Counted from the stretch's first letter, positions 1 through 7,937 are shown. The stretch is 64,000 nt of DNA from Ketobacter sp036337295 (GCA_036337295.1 JAYZEN010000007.1:434001-498000); one strand, 5' to 3'. Notes: generated from the sequence alone by a model not told the origin. Numbers and translations: made by a program.

Positions 1-1002
1 CAGGTTTTCCAGATTGATGCGGGCAATTTCCATCTTCGCCAGCTTGGCCTGAATCAGTTGGAATTCACCAATGGGCTTGCCGAACTGCACCCGCTCTTTC
101 GCATATTTCACTGAGAGCTCCAGGCAGCGTTCGGTGATCCCCAGGGCCATGGCGGCCACGCCGGAGCGTTCTGCCGAGAAGGTATCCTTCACGCCGCTGC
201 GATAGGAGATCTCCTCGGTCTCACCCAGCAGTCGTTCCGGACCCACCTTCACGTCCTGCAGAAACAGCTCCCCGGTGGGGGAGGAGTGGATACCCATTTT
301 GCGGAACGGCTTGCTTTGGGTCAGGCCGTCCATCCCGCTGTCCAGGATGAAACTGAGTACTTTGCGTTGTTTGGGTTCGACGCCGGCTTCGTCCAGTTTG
401 CAGATGAAGACAATAGTGTCCGCATAGGGGCCGTTGGTGATGAACGTTTTGTTGCCGTTGAGGATATAACCCCCATCCTCCGAGCGGCGGCAGGTGGCTT
501 TCATGCTGCCGAATGCGTCAGAGCCGGAGTTTGGTTCCGTAATGGCCCAGGCGCCAATCTTGTCCATGGTCAACAGGTCCAGAGCCCAGCGCTCTTTTTG
601 TGCGAGGGTGCCGCGGGACATGATGGTGCCGGCGGTCAATCCCATACTGACGCCCATGGCCGTGACCATGCCGGGACAGTAGCGGCACAGCTCGATGGTG
701 GGAATCATGCGCATGGCGGTCTCCTCACCACGCATCATCTCTGCCATGGCGGGGTCCCGTTCCTCTTCATCTTGTTCAGGTTCGGGCTGGCCGGCCAGTC
801 GGGCTTTTTCCTGGGCAATCTGTTTTTCAAACCGTTGCTTGGCCATCACATCGATGCCAAAGGTTTTCAGGAATTTGCGCAGTGTGTCATAGGGTGGGGT
901 ATCGCCGTGCTCCAGCGCATCCAGGTTGGTGGCGATCTCCCGCTCCACGAACTGGCGTACGGCACCTCGCAGCATGCGTTGTGGTTCGCTCCATTCAATC
1001 AT
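1..1002 (-). CDS. acyl-CoA dehydrogenase, 3' end cut by window
   Basis: Flavoprotein expected to make the trans-2 double bond in an acyl-CoA during beta-oxidation, passing electrons to ETF. The visible 334 residues start at an ATG preceded by AGGAG at 7 bases. Residues 151-163 read AWAITEPNSGSDA, the family signature around the FAD/substrate site, followed by the middle beta-domain (GNKTFITNGPYAD) and the start of the C-terminal helical domain (SAERSGVAAMALG). The C-terminal part with the catalytic base lies beyond position 1, so activity cannot be judged. A charged insert of about 30 residues (about 58-90, rich in E, Q and R) separates the N-terminal helices and is longer than in short-chain family members. 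The acyl chain length is not predictable. A palindrome lies just upstream (1043-1056). Confidence 0.93.
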   Translation of the reverse strand, partial: MIEWSEPQRMLRGAVRQFVEREIATNLDALEHGDTPPYDTLRKFLKTFGIDVMAKQRFEKQIAQEKARLAGQPEPEQDEEERDPAMAEMMRGEETAMRMIPTIELCRYCPGMVTAMGVSMGLTAGTIMSRGTLAQKERWALDLLTMDKIGAWAITEPNSGSDAFGSMKATCRRSEDGGYILNGNKTFITNGPYADTIVFICKLDEAGVEPKQRKVLSFILDSGMDGLTQSKPFRKMGIHSSPTGELFLQDVKVGPERLLGETEEISYRSGVKDTFSAERSGVAAMALGITERCLELSVKYAKERVQFGKPIGEFQLIQAKLAKMEIARINLENL

Positions 1003-1042
1003 GTCCGGCTCCTGATATTGTGATTCTTCTTATGTTTGAGGG

Positions 1043-1056
1043 TGACCTTGTGGTCA
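1043..1056. promoter_or_regulatory. palindrome TGACC-N4-GGTCA upstream of acyl-CoA dehydrogenase
   Basis: TGACC-TTGT-GGTCA is a perfect 5-bp inverted repeat 41 bases upstream of the acyl-CoA dehydrogenase start. Next to it are two direct repeats, ACCAAACTGC (1073-1082) and ACCAAAACTGC (1098-1108), 25 bases apart. The same TGACC-N4-GGTCA palindrome recurs at 2731-2746. The symmetry and promoter position suggest an operator. The regulator is unknown and the assignment is inference. Confidence 0.35.
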
Positions 1057-1165
1057 TGGTGGAGCCAGCATAACCAAACTGCAGTACAGCGGACATGACC
1101 AAAACTGCTGATAACGCGGGGAATCCTGTCACTCTTTGCAACGTGAAGCTCGCAAGGGCCTGATA

Positions 1166-2611
1166 TCAGGTTTGCTGCAGAGACTGCTCCAGACTGTCGG
1201 CCATGTCCCGGAACTGGTTGCTCAGGTGGCGTTCCCCCCGTTCGTTGATGCCCCTGGCCAGCAGGCGCAGGACCTTCACCAGCATAGGCTCCCGCAGGCG
1301 CCGCTGCTGGGCCTGCTTCACCATCGAAGTCACGGTCTCCCAGGCTTCGATCTGGCAGAACTGCAGCATCAGCTTGAGCAGGGTTTCGTCGGGGAGGGAA
1401 TGTTCCCCCATCAACGGCAGGTAATCCCGGTATACATCGTGCAGCATGTGCATGGTGGCGGTGTCCTGCGTGGTCATGCTCAACAGTTGATGGGCCGTGG
1501 TATGGAAACGGTCAGCGCGGGGCTGGAGTTTTTCGAGAAAATACCGTTGCTCCAGAACCGCATTTTTTTGCGGGTATTGGGCCTCAAGCTGGGCCAGCTT
1601 GCGCTGGGCGGCGTCAAAATTAAACGTGGCCAGTTGTTTCAGATAATCATCGAGGCTTCGGCGATATTCCTCGTCCTCATCGGGAGCCTGATCCAGGTAG
1701 GTCTCCTCCACCTGAACAAGATACTTACGACCCACCAGCATGCCCAGTCCACCCGCCAGTAACCCGCCGGCATGGGCGATGTACGCCACCCCATCATTGC
1801 CACCCCAGATGGCATTGATCAGCTCCCAGCCCAGCCATATCGGCAACATCACCAGGGCGGGCGCGGTAAAGTAACCGAAGTAGAAAATGACACTGTAAAA
1901 GAACTTGATTTTGCGCAGGCCATATAAGGCGGCATACATGCCCATCACACCGGAGATGGAACCGGATGCGCCCACCAGGGGGATATGGGCACTCCAGTTG
2001 AACAGGGTGAATGCGAAGCCGGCCACGATGCCGCAGAACAGGTAACAGAGCACGAAGTAGGTGGAGCCGATGGCGGCTTCCACGGCCACGCCGGTGAGGG
2101 CAAGAATGACCATATTGCCGATCAGATGCATGGTGCTGCCGTGCATGAACTGGTAGGTCAGATAGGTGATCACCCGGCTGTCAGCAGGGATCAGTCCCAG
2201 CTTGAAGGCGCTGACCTCGGCCACCATGGTATTCACTTCGCTGCGGGCGGAGCGCCAGTCATCGTAGACATCTTCCCCCCAGAAGCGGGCATCCGTTTTA
2301 TCCATTTCCACGGTAAAGGAAAGGTCCGCCAGTATGGCGTAGCTGAGGTAAACCCGTTCCGATTCGGCCCAGGCGGCCTCAAACTCTGCTGCTTCCAGCT
2401 CGCGACCGGTCTGATGCAGATGGCTGATGTAATTGGGGTATTCCAGGTCCAGCAAGCCATTTTCAGTGTAGTATTCGGCAGCCAGGTAAAGCCGCTCATC
2501 ATCATTCCACTGCCAGCTGAAGAACACCAGACAGCACACCAGAACCAGGGCACCGGTCATGACGGGTGCCCGTCTCCAGTCGATACCGCGCTCCGCCGGA
2601 ATTATCAGCAT
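1166..2611 (-). CDS. rhomboid family intramembrane serine protease, long form
   Basis: Membrane protease that cuts substrates within or next to their transmembrane helices. Residues 214-217 are GASG with the nucleophile Ser216. The partner His280 is in AHAGG, and H162-L-I-G-N166 gives the oxyanion-side His/Asn on the second rhomboid helix. TM1 is at about 17-34, and the catalytic helices lie at about 148-295. At 481 residues it is about twice the bare rhomboid core. It has a roughly 110-residue acidic loop between TM1 and the core (about 35-145) and a soluble alpha-helical C-terminus (about 300-481) without cysteines that looks TPR- or coil-like. It stands alone and is divergent from ihfB. 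Substrates are unknown. Confidence 0.9.
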   Translation of the reverse strand: MLIIPAERGIDWRRAPVMTGALVLVCCLVFFSWQWNDDERLYLAAEYYTENGLLDLEYPNYISHLHQTGRELEAAEFEAAWAESERVYLSYAILADLSFTVEMDKTDARFWGEDVYDDWRSARSEVNTMVAEVSAFKLGLIPADSRVITYLTYQFMHGSTMHLIGNMVILALTGVAVEAAIGSTYFVLCYLFCGIVAGFAFTLFNWSAHIPLVGASGSISGVMGMYAALYGLRKIKFFYSVIFYFGYFTAPALVMLPIWLGWELINAIWGGNDGVAYIAHAGGLLAGGLGMLVGRKYLVQVEETYLDQAPDEDEEYRRSLDDYLKQLATFNFDAAQRKLAQLEAQYPQKNAVLEQRYFLEKLQPRADRFHTTAHQLLSMTTQDTATMHMLHDVYRDYLPLMGEHSLPDETLLKLMLQFCQIEAWETVTSMVKQAQQRRLREPMLVKVLRLLARGINERGERHLSNQFRDMADSLEQSLQQT

Positions 2612-2730
2612 GGTCTCTAACCTTTCTTATTTGGAATCCATTAAGTAAAGCAAACTTTGAAAAAATCAGGAAAAACAGGTTTTTAGAGTCTTTAGTTCTA
2701 AAAGTAGGCAAAATTCAGCCAGAAGCCACT

Positions 2731-2746
2731 ATGACCGTGTGGTCAT
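2731..2746. promoter_or_regulatory. palindrome ATGACC-N4-GGTCAT upstream of ihfB
   Basis: A perfect 6-bp inverted repeat with a GTGT spacer. It matches the palindrome upstream of the acyl-CoA dehydrogenase (TGACC-TTGT-GGTCA at 1043-1056), including a T-G-T-G-G spacer/right-arm core. It lies 24 bases before the candidate -35 of ihfB and 119 bases from the rhomboid start. It is probably an operator for a dimeric regulator, but the protein is unknown. Confidence 0.35.
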
Positions 2747-2769
2747 CTTGAGTTTGGTTAAATTCCGAG

Positions 2770-2797
2770 CTTGCAAAGTGTTAGAGTTTGCTATATT
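2770..2797 (+). promoter_or_regulatory. candidate ihfB promoter (extended -10)
   Basis: CTTGCA (2770-2775) could serve as a -35, and TATATT (2792-2797) preceded by TTTGC forms a TG-extended -10 box at 16-base spacing. This would give ihfB its own promoter, needed because no rpsA lies upstream. It was found by eye and is not confirmed. Confidence 0.4.
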
Positions 2798-2937
2798 TAA
2801 ATCATGAGTTAAATTAATAAATACAGTTTTCTCAACGGGTTAAGCGATATTGTCCAGCTGTCTCGTATCTAGGTGCAGAAAACAGTATGCGCACAGGGCG
2901 CTTCAGGGAAACAAGTACTGCGGGAGGTACTGGTAAA

Positions 2938-3285
2938 ATGGAAGACAACGGGACTAACGATACGCTGCGAAATTCCGTGTTGACCAAGTCAGAGCTGATA
3001 GAGCGGGTGGCGCAAAAGCAAACCCAGCTGTCTCAGAAAGATGTCGAGTTGGCGGTGAAGACCATGCTGGAAGAGATGTCGCAGGCTCTTGCCACTGGTG
3101 GTCGCATCGAGATTCGGGGCTTTGGCAGCTTCTCCCTGCATTATCGCGCACCACGGCTGGGGCGTAACCCCAAGACCGGGGAATCGGTGGATCTGACCGG
3201 AAAATACGTTCCGCACTTCAAGCCGGGTAAAGAGCTGAGGGATCGTGTCAATAACGACCCTGAATCGGACGGCTCTCCAATGTAA
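2938..3285 (+). CDS. ihfB: integration host factor subunit beta
   Basis: Beta chain of the IHF heterodimer that bends DNA sharply at specific sites in transcription, recombination and replication. The core starting at TKSELIERVAQ matches the family N-terminus. GRIEIRGFGSFSLHYR and GRNPKTGESVDL are the DNA-binding arm and its base. Start choice: ATG 2938 has GGGAGG 10 bases upstream and gives 115 residues, about 14 longer than usual at the N-terminus. A TTG at 2980 would give the textbook MTKSEL start but lacks a ribosome-binding site. An upstream ATG at 2887 is less likely. The alpha partner is at 17804. It is followed by a terminator and then lapA. Confidence 0.93.
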   Translation: MEDNGTNDTLRNSVLTKSELIERVAQKQTQLSQKDVELAVKTMLEEMSQALATGGRIEIRGFGSFSLHYRAPRLGRNPKTGESVDLTGKYVPHFKPGKELRDRVNNDPESDGSPM

Positions 3286-3309
3286 GTGTATTCGCTTGAA
3301 TTCCCTGAT

Positions 3310-3342
3310 AAAAACGGCATGATTAGCCCATGCCGTTTTTTT
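3310..3342 (+). terminator. terminator after ihfB
   Basis: AAAACGGCATG pairs with CATGCCGTTTT across a 7-base loop, followed by a run of seven T. This is a standard Rho-independent terminator between ihfB and lapA. Some readthrough is likely if lapA has no promoter of its own. Confidence 0.85.
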
Positions 3343-3384
3343 ATGCGCGCTGTTCGTGTGCTGAGTTGCTGAAAAGAGCATGAC

Positions 3385-3696
3385 ATGGGAAATATTGTTA
3401 AAGCCTTTCTGATCGTTGCCGTGATACTGCTGGTATCCCTGATTCTGGGGATGTACCAGATTCAGAACGATCACGATATCCAAGTTGATCTTATCTATTT
3501 TGCTGAACCTATCGAGATGAGCGTGGCCCGCTTCGGGATGGCGTTTTTCTTCGGTGGCGTGCTGGTGGGCATCGGGTTGTGCGTGCTGATCTGCGTGGTG
3601 CTGGGATTCGAGGTGGCCGCTGCAAGGCGGGAAGCCAGCAAGTTAACCAAAGAGTTGAAAAAACTGCGCGAGCGCAATCTGAAGGAAACCACCTGA
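3385..3696 (+). CDS. lapA: lipopolysaccharide assembly protein A (DUF1049)
   Basis: Small inner-membrane protein known in Escherichia coli to work with LapB in balancing LPS and phospholipid synthesis. The 103 residues show two hydrophobic segments (about 4-23 and 43-68) separated by a short polar loop containing the conserved QNDHDIQVDLIYF stretch. A basic, helical cytoplasmic tail ends ASKLTKELKKLRERNLKETT. The stop at 3694-3696 is one base before the lapB start, so the two are translationally close and almost certainly one operon, as in other gammaproteobacteria. Confidence 0.93.
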   Translation: MGNIVKAFLIVAVILLVSLILGMYQIQNDHDIQVDLIYFAEPIEMSVARFGMAFFFGGVLVGIGLCVLICVVLGFEVAAARREASKLTKELKKLRERNLKETT

Positions 3697-3697
3697 T

Positions 3698-4870
3698 ATG
3701 GTGGATTTGTTCGTCGGGATTCTGCTGTTTGCCGCCATCGTGATTGGATGGTTGCTGGGCAAGGCGGAGCGTCGCAAAACCGTGGCGGTGGAGACCGGGT
3801 CCGGCGTTGGTAAAGAGTATTACGATGGCCTCAACCTGCTATTGAATGAAAAGCAGGATGAGGCGGTTGACCTGCTGCTGAAAACCCTGGACGTAAACGG
3901 GGACACCTTCGAGACCCACATTGTGATGGGCAGTCTCTATCGCCGGCGGGGCGAAGTGGATCGTTCCATCCGCATTCACCAGGACCTGTTAGCCCGCTCT
4001 GATCTCAATAAAGCGCAGCACGCTGCGGTCAAACTGGAATTGGCCCGGGACTACCTGAACGCCGGGGTGCTCGACCGGTCGGAACGCCTGCTCAAAGAGA
4101 TCGCGGAGGAGGGCAGCCTGCAGCAGATTCGGGCCTTGGAATACCTGCTGCGGATTTATGAACAGGAGCGCGAATGGGGCTCCTGTATTGATGTCGCCGA
4201 AAAACTCATGGCCAAGGGCAAATTGCTGCAGGTTCAGCTCGCTCACTACCACTGCGAACTGGCAGAGCAGAATCTGAAACTGGGCGATTACGTACAGGCC
4301 CGGCGCGAACTCAAAAAAGCCCTTGCTGCCGATCGATATTGTGTGCGTGCCAGTATGCTGCAGGCGCAGCTGGAAACTGAGGCGGAGAATCCCAAAGAAG
4401 CCGTCAAGTCATTGCGACGGGTGCTGGAACAGGATCCGACTTTTGTCCCGGATACCTTGCCCTTGTTGCACCAAAACTATGAAAGCCTCGGGCAGATGAA
4501 TGAGTTGTCAAAATACTTGTTTGAGTGCCTGGAGAAGTCCCCAGCGATCTCTATCGTCATTGAACTCTCCAGTTTGGTAACGCAGTTGGAAGGAGAACAG
4601 GCCGGTGCGTTCGTGTTGTCCGAGTATCTAAAAAAGCGGCCTTCCGTCAAAGGCCTGGACCGTTTGATCGATTTGCAGATGACGCGGGCCGGCGGAGAAG
4701 AGCGTGAGAATCTCGCAATTCTGCAGGCCTTTACCCAGAAGTTAATCCGGGATAAACCTATCTACCGCTGTACCGGTTGTGGCTTTGACGGCAAGACGTT
4801 GCACTGGAGATGCCCTACTTGTAAAACCTGGGGCTCGGTGCGACCCATCCAGGGCCTGGAAGGCGAGTAA
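3698..4870 (+). CDS. lapB: lipopolysaccharide assembly protein B
   Basis: TPR adaptor (formerly YciM) that in E. coli presents LpxC to the FtsH protease and so limits LPS synthesis. The 390 residues comprise one N-terminal membrane anchor (about 4-19, followed by KAERRK), a long array of TPR-like helical pairs (about 45-330), and a C-terminal rubredoxin-like metal site with Cys358, Cys361, Cys372 and Cys375 in two CxxC knuckles. All four cysteines needed for function in E. coli are present. It lies in the lapA-lapB-pyrF order of the family. Confidence 0.95.
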   Translation: MVDLFVGILLFAAIVIGWLLGKAERRKTVAVETGSGVGKEYYDGLNLLLNEKQDEAVDLLLKTLDVNGDTFETHIVMGSLYRRRGEVDRSIRIHQDLLARSDLNKAQHAAVKLELARDYLNAGVLDRSERLLKEIAEEGSLQQIRALEYLLRIYEQEREWGSCIDVAEKLMAKGKLLQVQLAHYHCELAEQNLKLGDYVQARRELKKALAADRYCVRASMLQAQLETEAENPKEAVKSLRRVLEQDPTFVPDTLPLLHQNYESLGQMNELSKYLFECLEKSPAISIVIELSSLVTQLEGEQAGAFVLSEYLKKRPSVKGLDRLIDLQMTRAGGEERENLAILQAFTQKLIRDKPIYRCTGCGFDGKTLHWRCPTCKTWGSVRPIQGLEGE

Positions 4871-4899
4871 TAGCGAATGAAAGATAACAGGAGCTGAAT

Positions 4900-5595
4900 A
4901 TGGTGTGCCAATCTCCCATAATTGTGGCGTTGGATTTTCAGTATAAGGAACAGGCCCTTGAGGTGGCCGACCAGCTTGACCCACGCAACTGTCGCTTGAA
5001 AGTGGGTAAAGAGTTGTTCACCCGGGAAGGGCCGGCCATACTGAAAGCGCTGCATGATCGAGGTTTCGAGGTGTTCCTGGATCTCAAATTTCATGACATT
5101 CCCAATACGGTGGCTAAAGCCTGCTCCGTGGCCGCTGATCTGGGTGTCTGGATGGTCAATGTGCATGCTTCCGGGGGGCGGCGCATGATGGAAGCCGCTC
5201 GCAAAGCGGTCGAACAGGCAGGTACCGGCACCCAGCTGATTGCCGTAACGGTGCTCACCAGCATGGAGCGTTCAGATCTGGTGGAGGTGGGCGTCGACCT
5301 GGAACCTCAGGAACAGGTTTTGCGGCTGGCGCGCCTGGCTCAGGATTGCGGGTTGCAGGGTGTCGTATGTTCTGCCCAGGAAGCGGCCATGTTGAAGCCG
5401 GCATTGGGAGCAGCATTCAAACTGGTGACCCCGGGTATCCGTCCTGCGGGCACAGCGGCCGGGGACCAGCGACGTATCATGACGCCGCCAGAGGCCCTGG
5501 CGGCCGGTGTGGATTATATGGTGATCGGCCGCCCCATCGCTCAGGCATCGAGCCCCAAAAGTGCGTTACAGGCGGTTTTGACCAGCCTGCAATGA
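4900..5595 (+). CDS. pyrF: orotidine 5'-phosphate decarboxylase
   Basis: Last step of UMP synthesis: decarboxylates OMP in the cytoplasm. The 231-residue TIM barrel is typical of the short bacterial form. DLKFHDIPNTV (about residues 60-70) carries the catalytic Asp-Lys-His-Asp tetrad region. Phosphate-binding segments TPGIRPAG and GRPIAQA lie near the C-terminus. The start ATG 4900 has AGGAG 6 bases upstream. It is separated from lapB by 29 bases and is probably co-transcribed. Confidence 0.96.
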   Translation: MVCQSPIIVALDFQYKEQALEVADQLDPRNCRLKVGKELFTREGPAILKALHDRGFEVFLDLKFHDIPNTVAKACSVAADLGVWMVNVHASGGRRMMEAARKAVEQAGTGTQLIAVTVLTSMERSDLVEVGVDLEPQEQVLRLARLAQDCGLQGVVCSAQEAAMLKPALGAAFKLVTPGIRPAGTAAGDQRRIMTPPEALAAGVDYMVIGRPIAQASSPKSALQAVLTSLQ

Positions 5596-5661
5596 GGTAA
5601 CGCTTTTTTTGTCCCGCCGTTGTCTTCTTGAAGAGGAATCAACCACTTTCAGAGACAGCGT

Positions 5662-5952
5662 ATGCTTAGAACCGCAATAATCAGTGGGGTGGTGATGTGG
5701 CTGCTGTGTGCTACACCGGGAATGGCTGCCCCAAAAAACCAGTTTTTTATTCCCCTGCCCATCAACATTAACGTCTCCGATGCGTTAACCTTGTCCAGGG
5801 CTCTGGTGGGTGTGGGGCCGGTCAAGGCGGAAGCAATAGTCCAGTATCGCGAGCGCCATGGCCCCTTTGTCACCGTGGAAGACCTGCTGCAGGTTAAGGG
5901 GATCGGCAAAGGAACCCTGCGCAAAAACAGCGGTCGTATTGCACTGGAGTGA
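5662..5952 (+). CDS. ComEA-like helix-hairpin-helix protein
   Basis: Small exported DNA-binding protein of the ComEA family, usually tied to DNA uptake across the periplasm. The 96 residues start with a signal peptide (about 1-22, ending GMAA), followed by INVSDALTLSRALVGVG, the first helix-hairpin-helix, and VEDLLQVKGIGKGTLRKN, the second. It keeps the family's IN.A...L..L.GIG pattern with minor changes (NVSDA for NTAs). No competence gene is adjacent. It follows pyrF by 66 bases. A role in transformation is inference from the family only. Confidence 0.85.
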   Translation: MLRTAIISGVVMWLLCATPGMAAPKNQFFIPLPININVSDALTLSRALVGVGPVKAEAIVQYRERHGPFVTVEDLLQVKGIGKGTLRKNSGRIALE

Positions 5953-6011
5953 CAAATTTACTTTTTTTGTGCCTGGCCGGTTTTTATACTTGGCGGGGTG
6001 ATGATAGTCAT

Positions 6012-6659
6012 ATGGAGAACACCGTGTTTACAGCCCGCCACCCCTTTGTTTTGCTTTTGATGGTATTTCTGGGTGCAACACCAGCGTTGGCCAAAAACGC
6101 AGTTGCTCCGGACCAGTTGATCAACAATCTGTTTGTTGAGATCAACAACCGTATTACCCAGGATCAGGATAAGATCGCAACGGATAAAAGCCACCTGATC
6201 ACCATTGGGGATGAAGTGCTGTCACCCTACGTCAGCTTTGAAACCATGGCCAAGCAGATCCTGGGCAAGAACTGGCGTAAGATAACCCCGGAACAGCGGG
6301 TTCGATATACCGAGGCATTTCGGCAGCGGGTTTCGGTTTCCTTGGTGTCCCAGTATGACCCCAGCAAAACCTACAATCTGGAGGTGACCGGTTCACGCCA
6401 GAATGAGCAGGGGGATCGGGCTGCAGTGAGCAGCGTGGTGACCGAAACCAGCACCGGGCAAAAATACAATATCAGCTACAAGCTGTTTGTAGATCGTAAT
6501 AGCCAGAATTGGCAGGTCTACGATGTGGTGGTGGAAGGTGTGAGTGTGCTGCAAAGCTTCAAAACCGCCAGTGCGGAAGACTTCAAGAAGAATGGCATCG
6601 AGTACATGATCGCTCAGCTGCAGAATTCGGATCAATCCCGGCCCGCAGCCACCCAGTAA
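6012..6659 (+). CDS. MlaC/Ttg2D-like phospholipid-binding periplasmic protein
   Basis: Periplasmic carrier of the MlaC family, which shuttles phospholipid between the outer-membrane MlaA and inner-membrane MlaFEDB complexes. A signal peptide (HPFVLLLMVFLGATPALA) precedes a 190-residue domain with family hallmarks: FETMAKQILGKNWRKITPEQRVRYTEAFR, TYNLEV, and a C-terminal VVVEGVSVLQSFKT stretch (the family usually has a similar VxxEGxSl segment). The start is uncertain. ATG 6012 has GGGGTGA 10 bases upstream. GTG 6024 has GGAG 6 bases upstream and gives a tidier signal peptide. No mlaD, mlaE, mlaF or mlaB gene is nearby, so this is a detached copy or paralogue. Its stop abuts the end of the convergent thioesterase gene. 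Confidence 0.85.
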   Translation: MENTVFTARHPFVLLLMVFLGATPALAKNAVAPDQLINNLFVEINNRITQDQDKIATDKSHLITIGDEVLSPYVSFETMAKQILGKNWRKITPEQRVRYTEAFRQRVSVSLVSQYDPSKTYNLEVTGSRQNEQGDRAAVSSVVTETSTGQKYNISYKLFVDRNSQNWQVYDVVVEGVSVLQSFKTASAEDFKKNGIEYMIAQLQNSDQSRPAATQ

Positions 6660-7157
6660 TCATTTCATGTTTTTCAGGCTCTCCCGGGTTTTCAGGCGGG
6701 CATCCCGCCGAACCTGGGCGCCTTGATACCGTCGCAGTTCCTCGGTCGTTCGGGGGTCGATATCGGGCACCTCACAAGGCCTGTTATCCGGCCCCAGTGC
6801 GACAAAGGTGAAGTAGGCGGAGACGATATGCTTTTTCTCGCCTGAGAATGAATTCTCCGCATCCACCCTCACGCCAATTTCCATGGAGCTGGACCAGGTC
6901 CGGTTCACCGACGCGCTGATCAGCAAGGTGTCGCCGTCCTTGGCCGGAGCCACGAAATGGAATGAGTCCACTGATGCTGTCACGCACACTTTGCCACTGT
7001 GGCGCTCGGATACCACTAACGCCACCCGGTCGCACAATGACATGATCAGCCCGCCAAATATGGTGTAGTGGGCGTTGAGGTCGTTGGGAAAAACCTTATA
7101 TACGTGATTTTGAACGGACGAGGCCGATACGGGTTTTGGGGCGACAACATTATCCAT
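6660..7157 (-). CDS. acyl-CoA thioesterase (hotdog fold, YciA-like)
   Basis: Hydrolyses acyl-CoA to free acid and CoA. The 165 residues hold one hotdog domain. FPNDLNAHYTIFGGLIMSLCDRVA carries the family Asn and Gly-Gly around the central helix with the catalytic Asp. VTASVDSFHFVAPAKDGDTLL matches the strand and loop that follow. The C-terminus is basic and helical (RRYQGAQVRRDARLKTRESLKNMK). The ATG at 7157 was chosen over the longer open frame because the conserved domain starts here. Converges with the MlaC-like gene with no gap. Substrate chain length is unknown. Confidence 0.87.
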   Translation of the reverse strand: MDNVVAPKPVSASSVQNHVYKVFPNDLNAHYTIFGGLIMSLCDRVALVVSERHSGKVCVTASVDSFHFVAPAKDGDTLLISASVNRTWSSSMEIGVRVDAENSFSGEKKHIVSAYFTFVALGPDNRPCEVPDIDPRTTEELRRYQGAQVRRDARLKTRESLKNMK

Positions 7158-7328
7158 GGTTTGAGTGGTCCGTGAGTCGGTGTTATCAATTGTATCAAAG
7201 CCTTGAGTTAGGCCCGTTAAAGGACAATACTTCAAAGGATAATGTGCGTAAATCGCAAATAATAATCTGGAATGGTCCGGTGCTTGTCGAAGCCTCCGGG
7301 TTGATCTTGTTTCAGGGGATGATGTCCG

Positions 7329-7790
7329 ATGTCCTGGTATGTGGTGAAGACGAAGGCGCGTCAGGAGAGCAGGGCGCTTGACCATCTGGCCAATCAAAAT
7401 ATAGAGGTATATTGCCCTTGGCTCGTGCGTAAAGACGGGCGTCGGGAAGCACTGTTTACCAGTTATCTTTTTGTGCGGTTAAACTCGCTGGCTTCGCGTT
7501 TTCATGCCATAAAAAATACCCGCGGTGTGCTGTGTATGCTGAAGTTTGGGGAGTGGTGGGCCCAGGTCGATGATCCAATTATTGAATACCTGAAGTTCAA
7601 GGAGAACGGGTTTCGGAACGTGCCTTTGTTCGAGCCGGACCAGGAGGTGCTCATCAAGGATGGCCCATTCAAAGGCGTGGAGGCGGTTTACCTGTGTGCC
7701 AATGGAGATGAGCGGGCGATGGTGTTGCTCACCCTGTTGGGGCGCAAGCAGTCGGTTGTCATCAAAGAAAGCCTGCTCAAAGCGGTGTGA
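7329..7790 (+). CDS. rfaH: transcription antiterminator RfaH
   Basis: NusG paralogue that joins RNA polymerase paused at ops elements and lets it read long envelope-polysaccharide operons. The 153-residue protein has the N-terminal NGN domain (WYVVKTKARQESRALDHLANQNIEVYCP, then LFTSYLFVRL and TRGVLCMLKFG) and a C-terminal KOW-like domain from about 107 (DQEVLIKDGPFKGVEAVYLC). The FTSYLFV segment and the RGV strand are typical of RfaH rather than NusG. Divergent from the thioesterase. No ops-like site was noticed in this window. A surface-polysaccharide epimerase lies 4 kb downstream. Confidence 0.88.
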   Translation: MSWYVVKTKARQESRALDHLANQNIEVYCPWLVRKDGRREALFTSYLFVRLNSLASRFHAIKNTRGVLCMLKFGEWWAQVDDPIIEYLKFKENGFRNVPLFEPDQEVLIKDGPFKGVEAVYLCANGDERAMVLLTLLGRKQSVVIKESLLKAV

Positions 7791-7902
7791 CCCGGTTGGC
7801 TTGTCAGCTGGGCTTGTGTGACTGGCCTGCTGGTCTCAGAGGGGTAAGGTAGTACAGGTTTTTGCGGGATCGAAGTATAGAAACCGGAGTAAAAAGAAGC
7901 AT

Positions 7903-7932
7903 AAAAAAAGGGAGCTTGTCAGCTCCCTTTTT
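7903..7932 (-). terminator. terminator after tRNA-Asn
   Basis: GGGAGCT-TGTC-AGCTCCC is flanked by A-runs and T-runs. On the minus strand it ends in a T-run directly downstream of tRNA-Asn. It can also work for the convergent rfaH transcript. Confidence 0.85.
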
Positions 7933-7937
7933 GGTAT

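Larger units (their letters stand above)
2612..2937. other. intergenic region between rhomboid gene and ihfB
   Basis: 326 bases between divergent genes, AT-rich on both sides. It holds the palindrome at 2731-2746, an AGTTTGGTTA word at 2751-2760 that also occurs (inverted) at 1071-1080, and a candidate ihfB promoter at 2770-2797. I find no open frame with a credible start and no rpsA remnant, although rpsA is the usual upstream neighbour of ihfB. Confidence 0.6.

Noticed and set aside
286..1023. 245-codon plus-strand frame over the acyl-CoA dehydrogenase
   Set aside because: Antisense to a clear family match with an AGGAG start.
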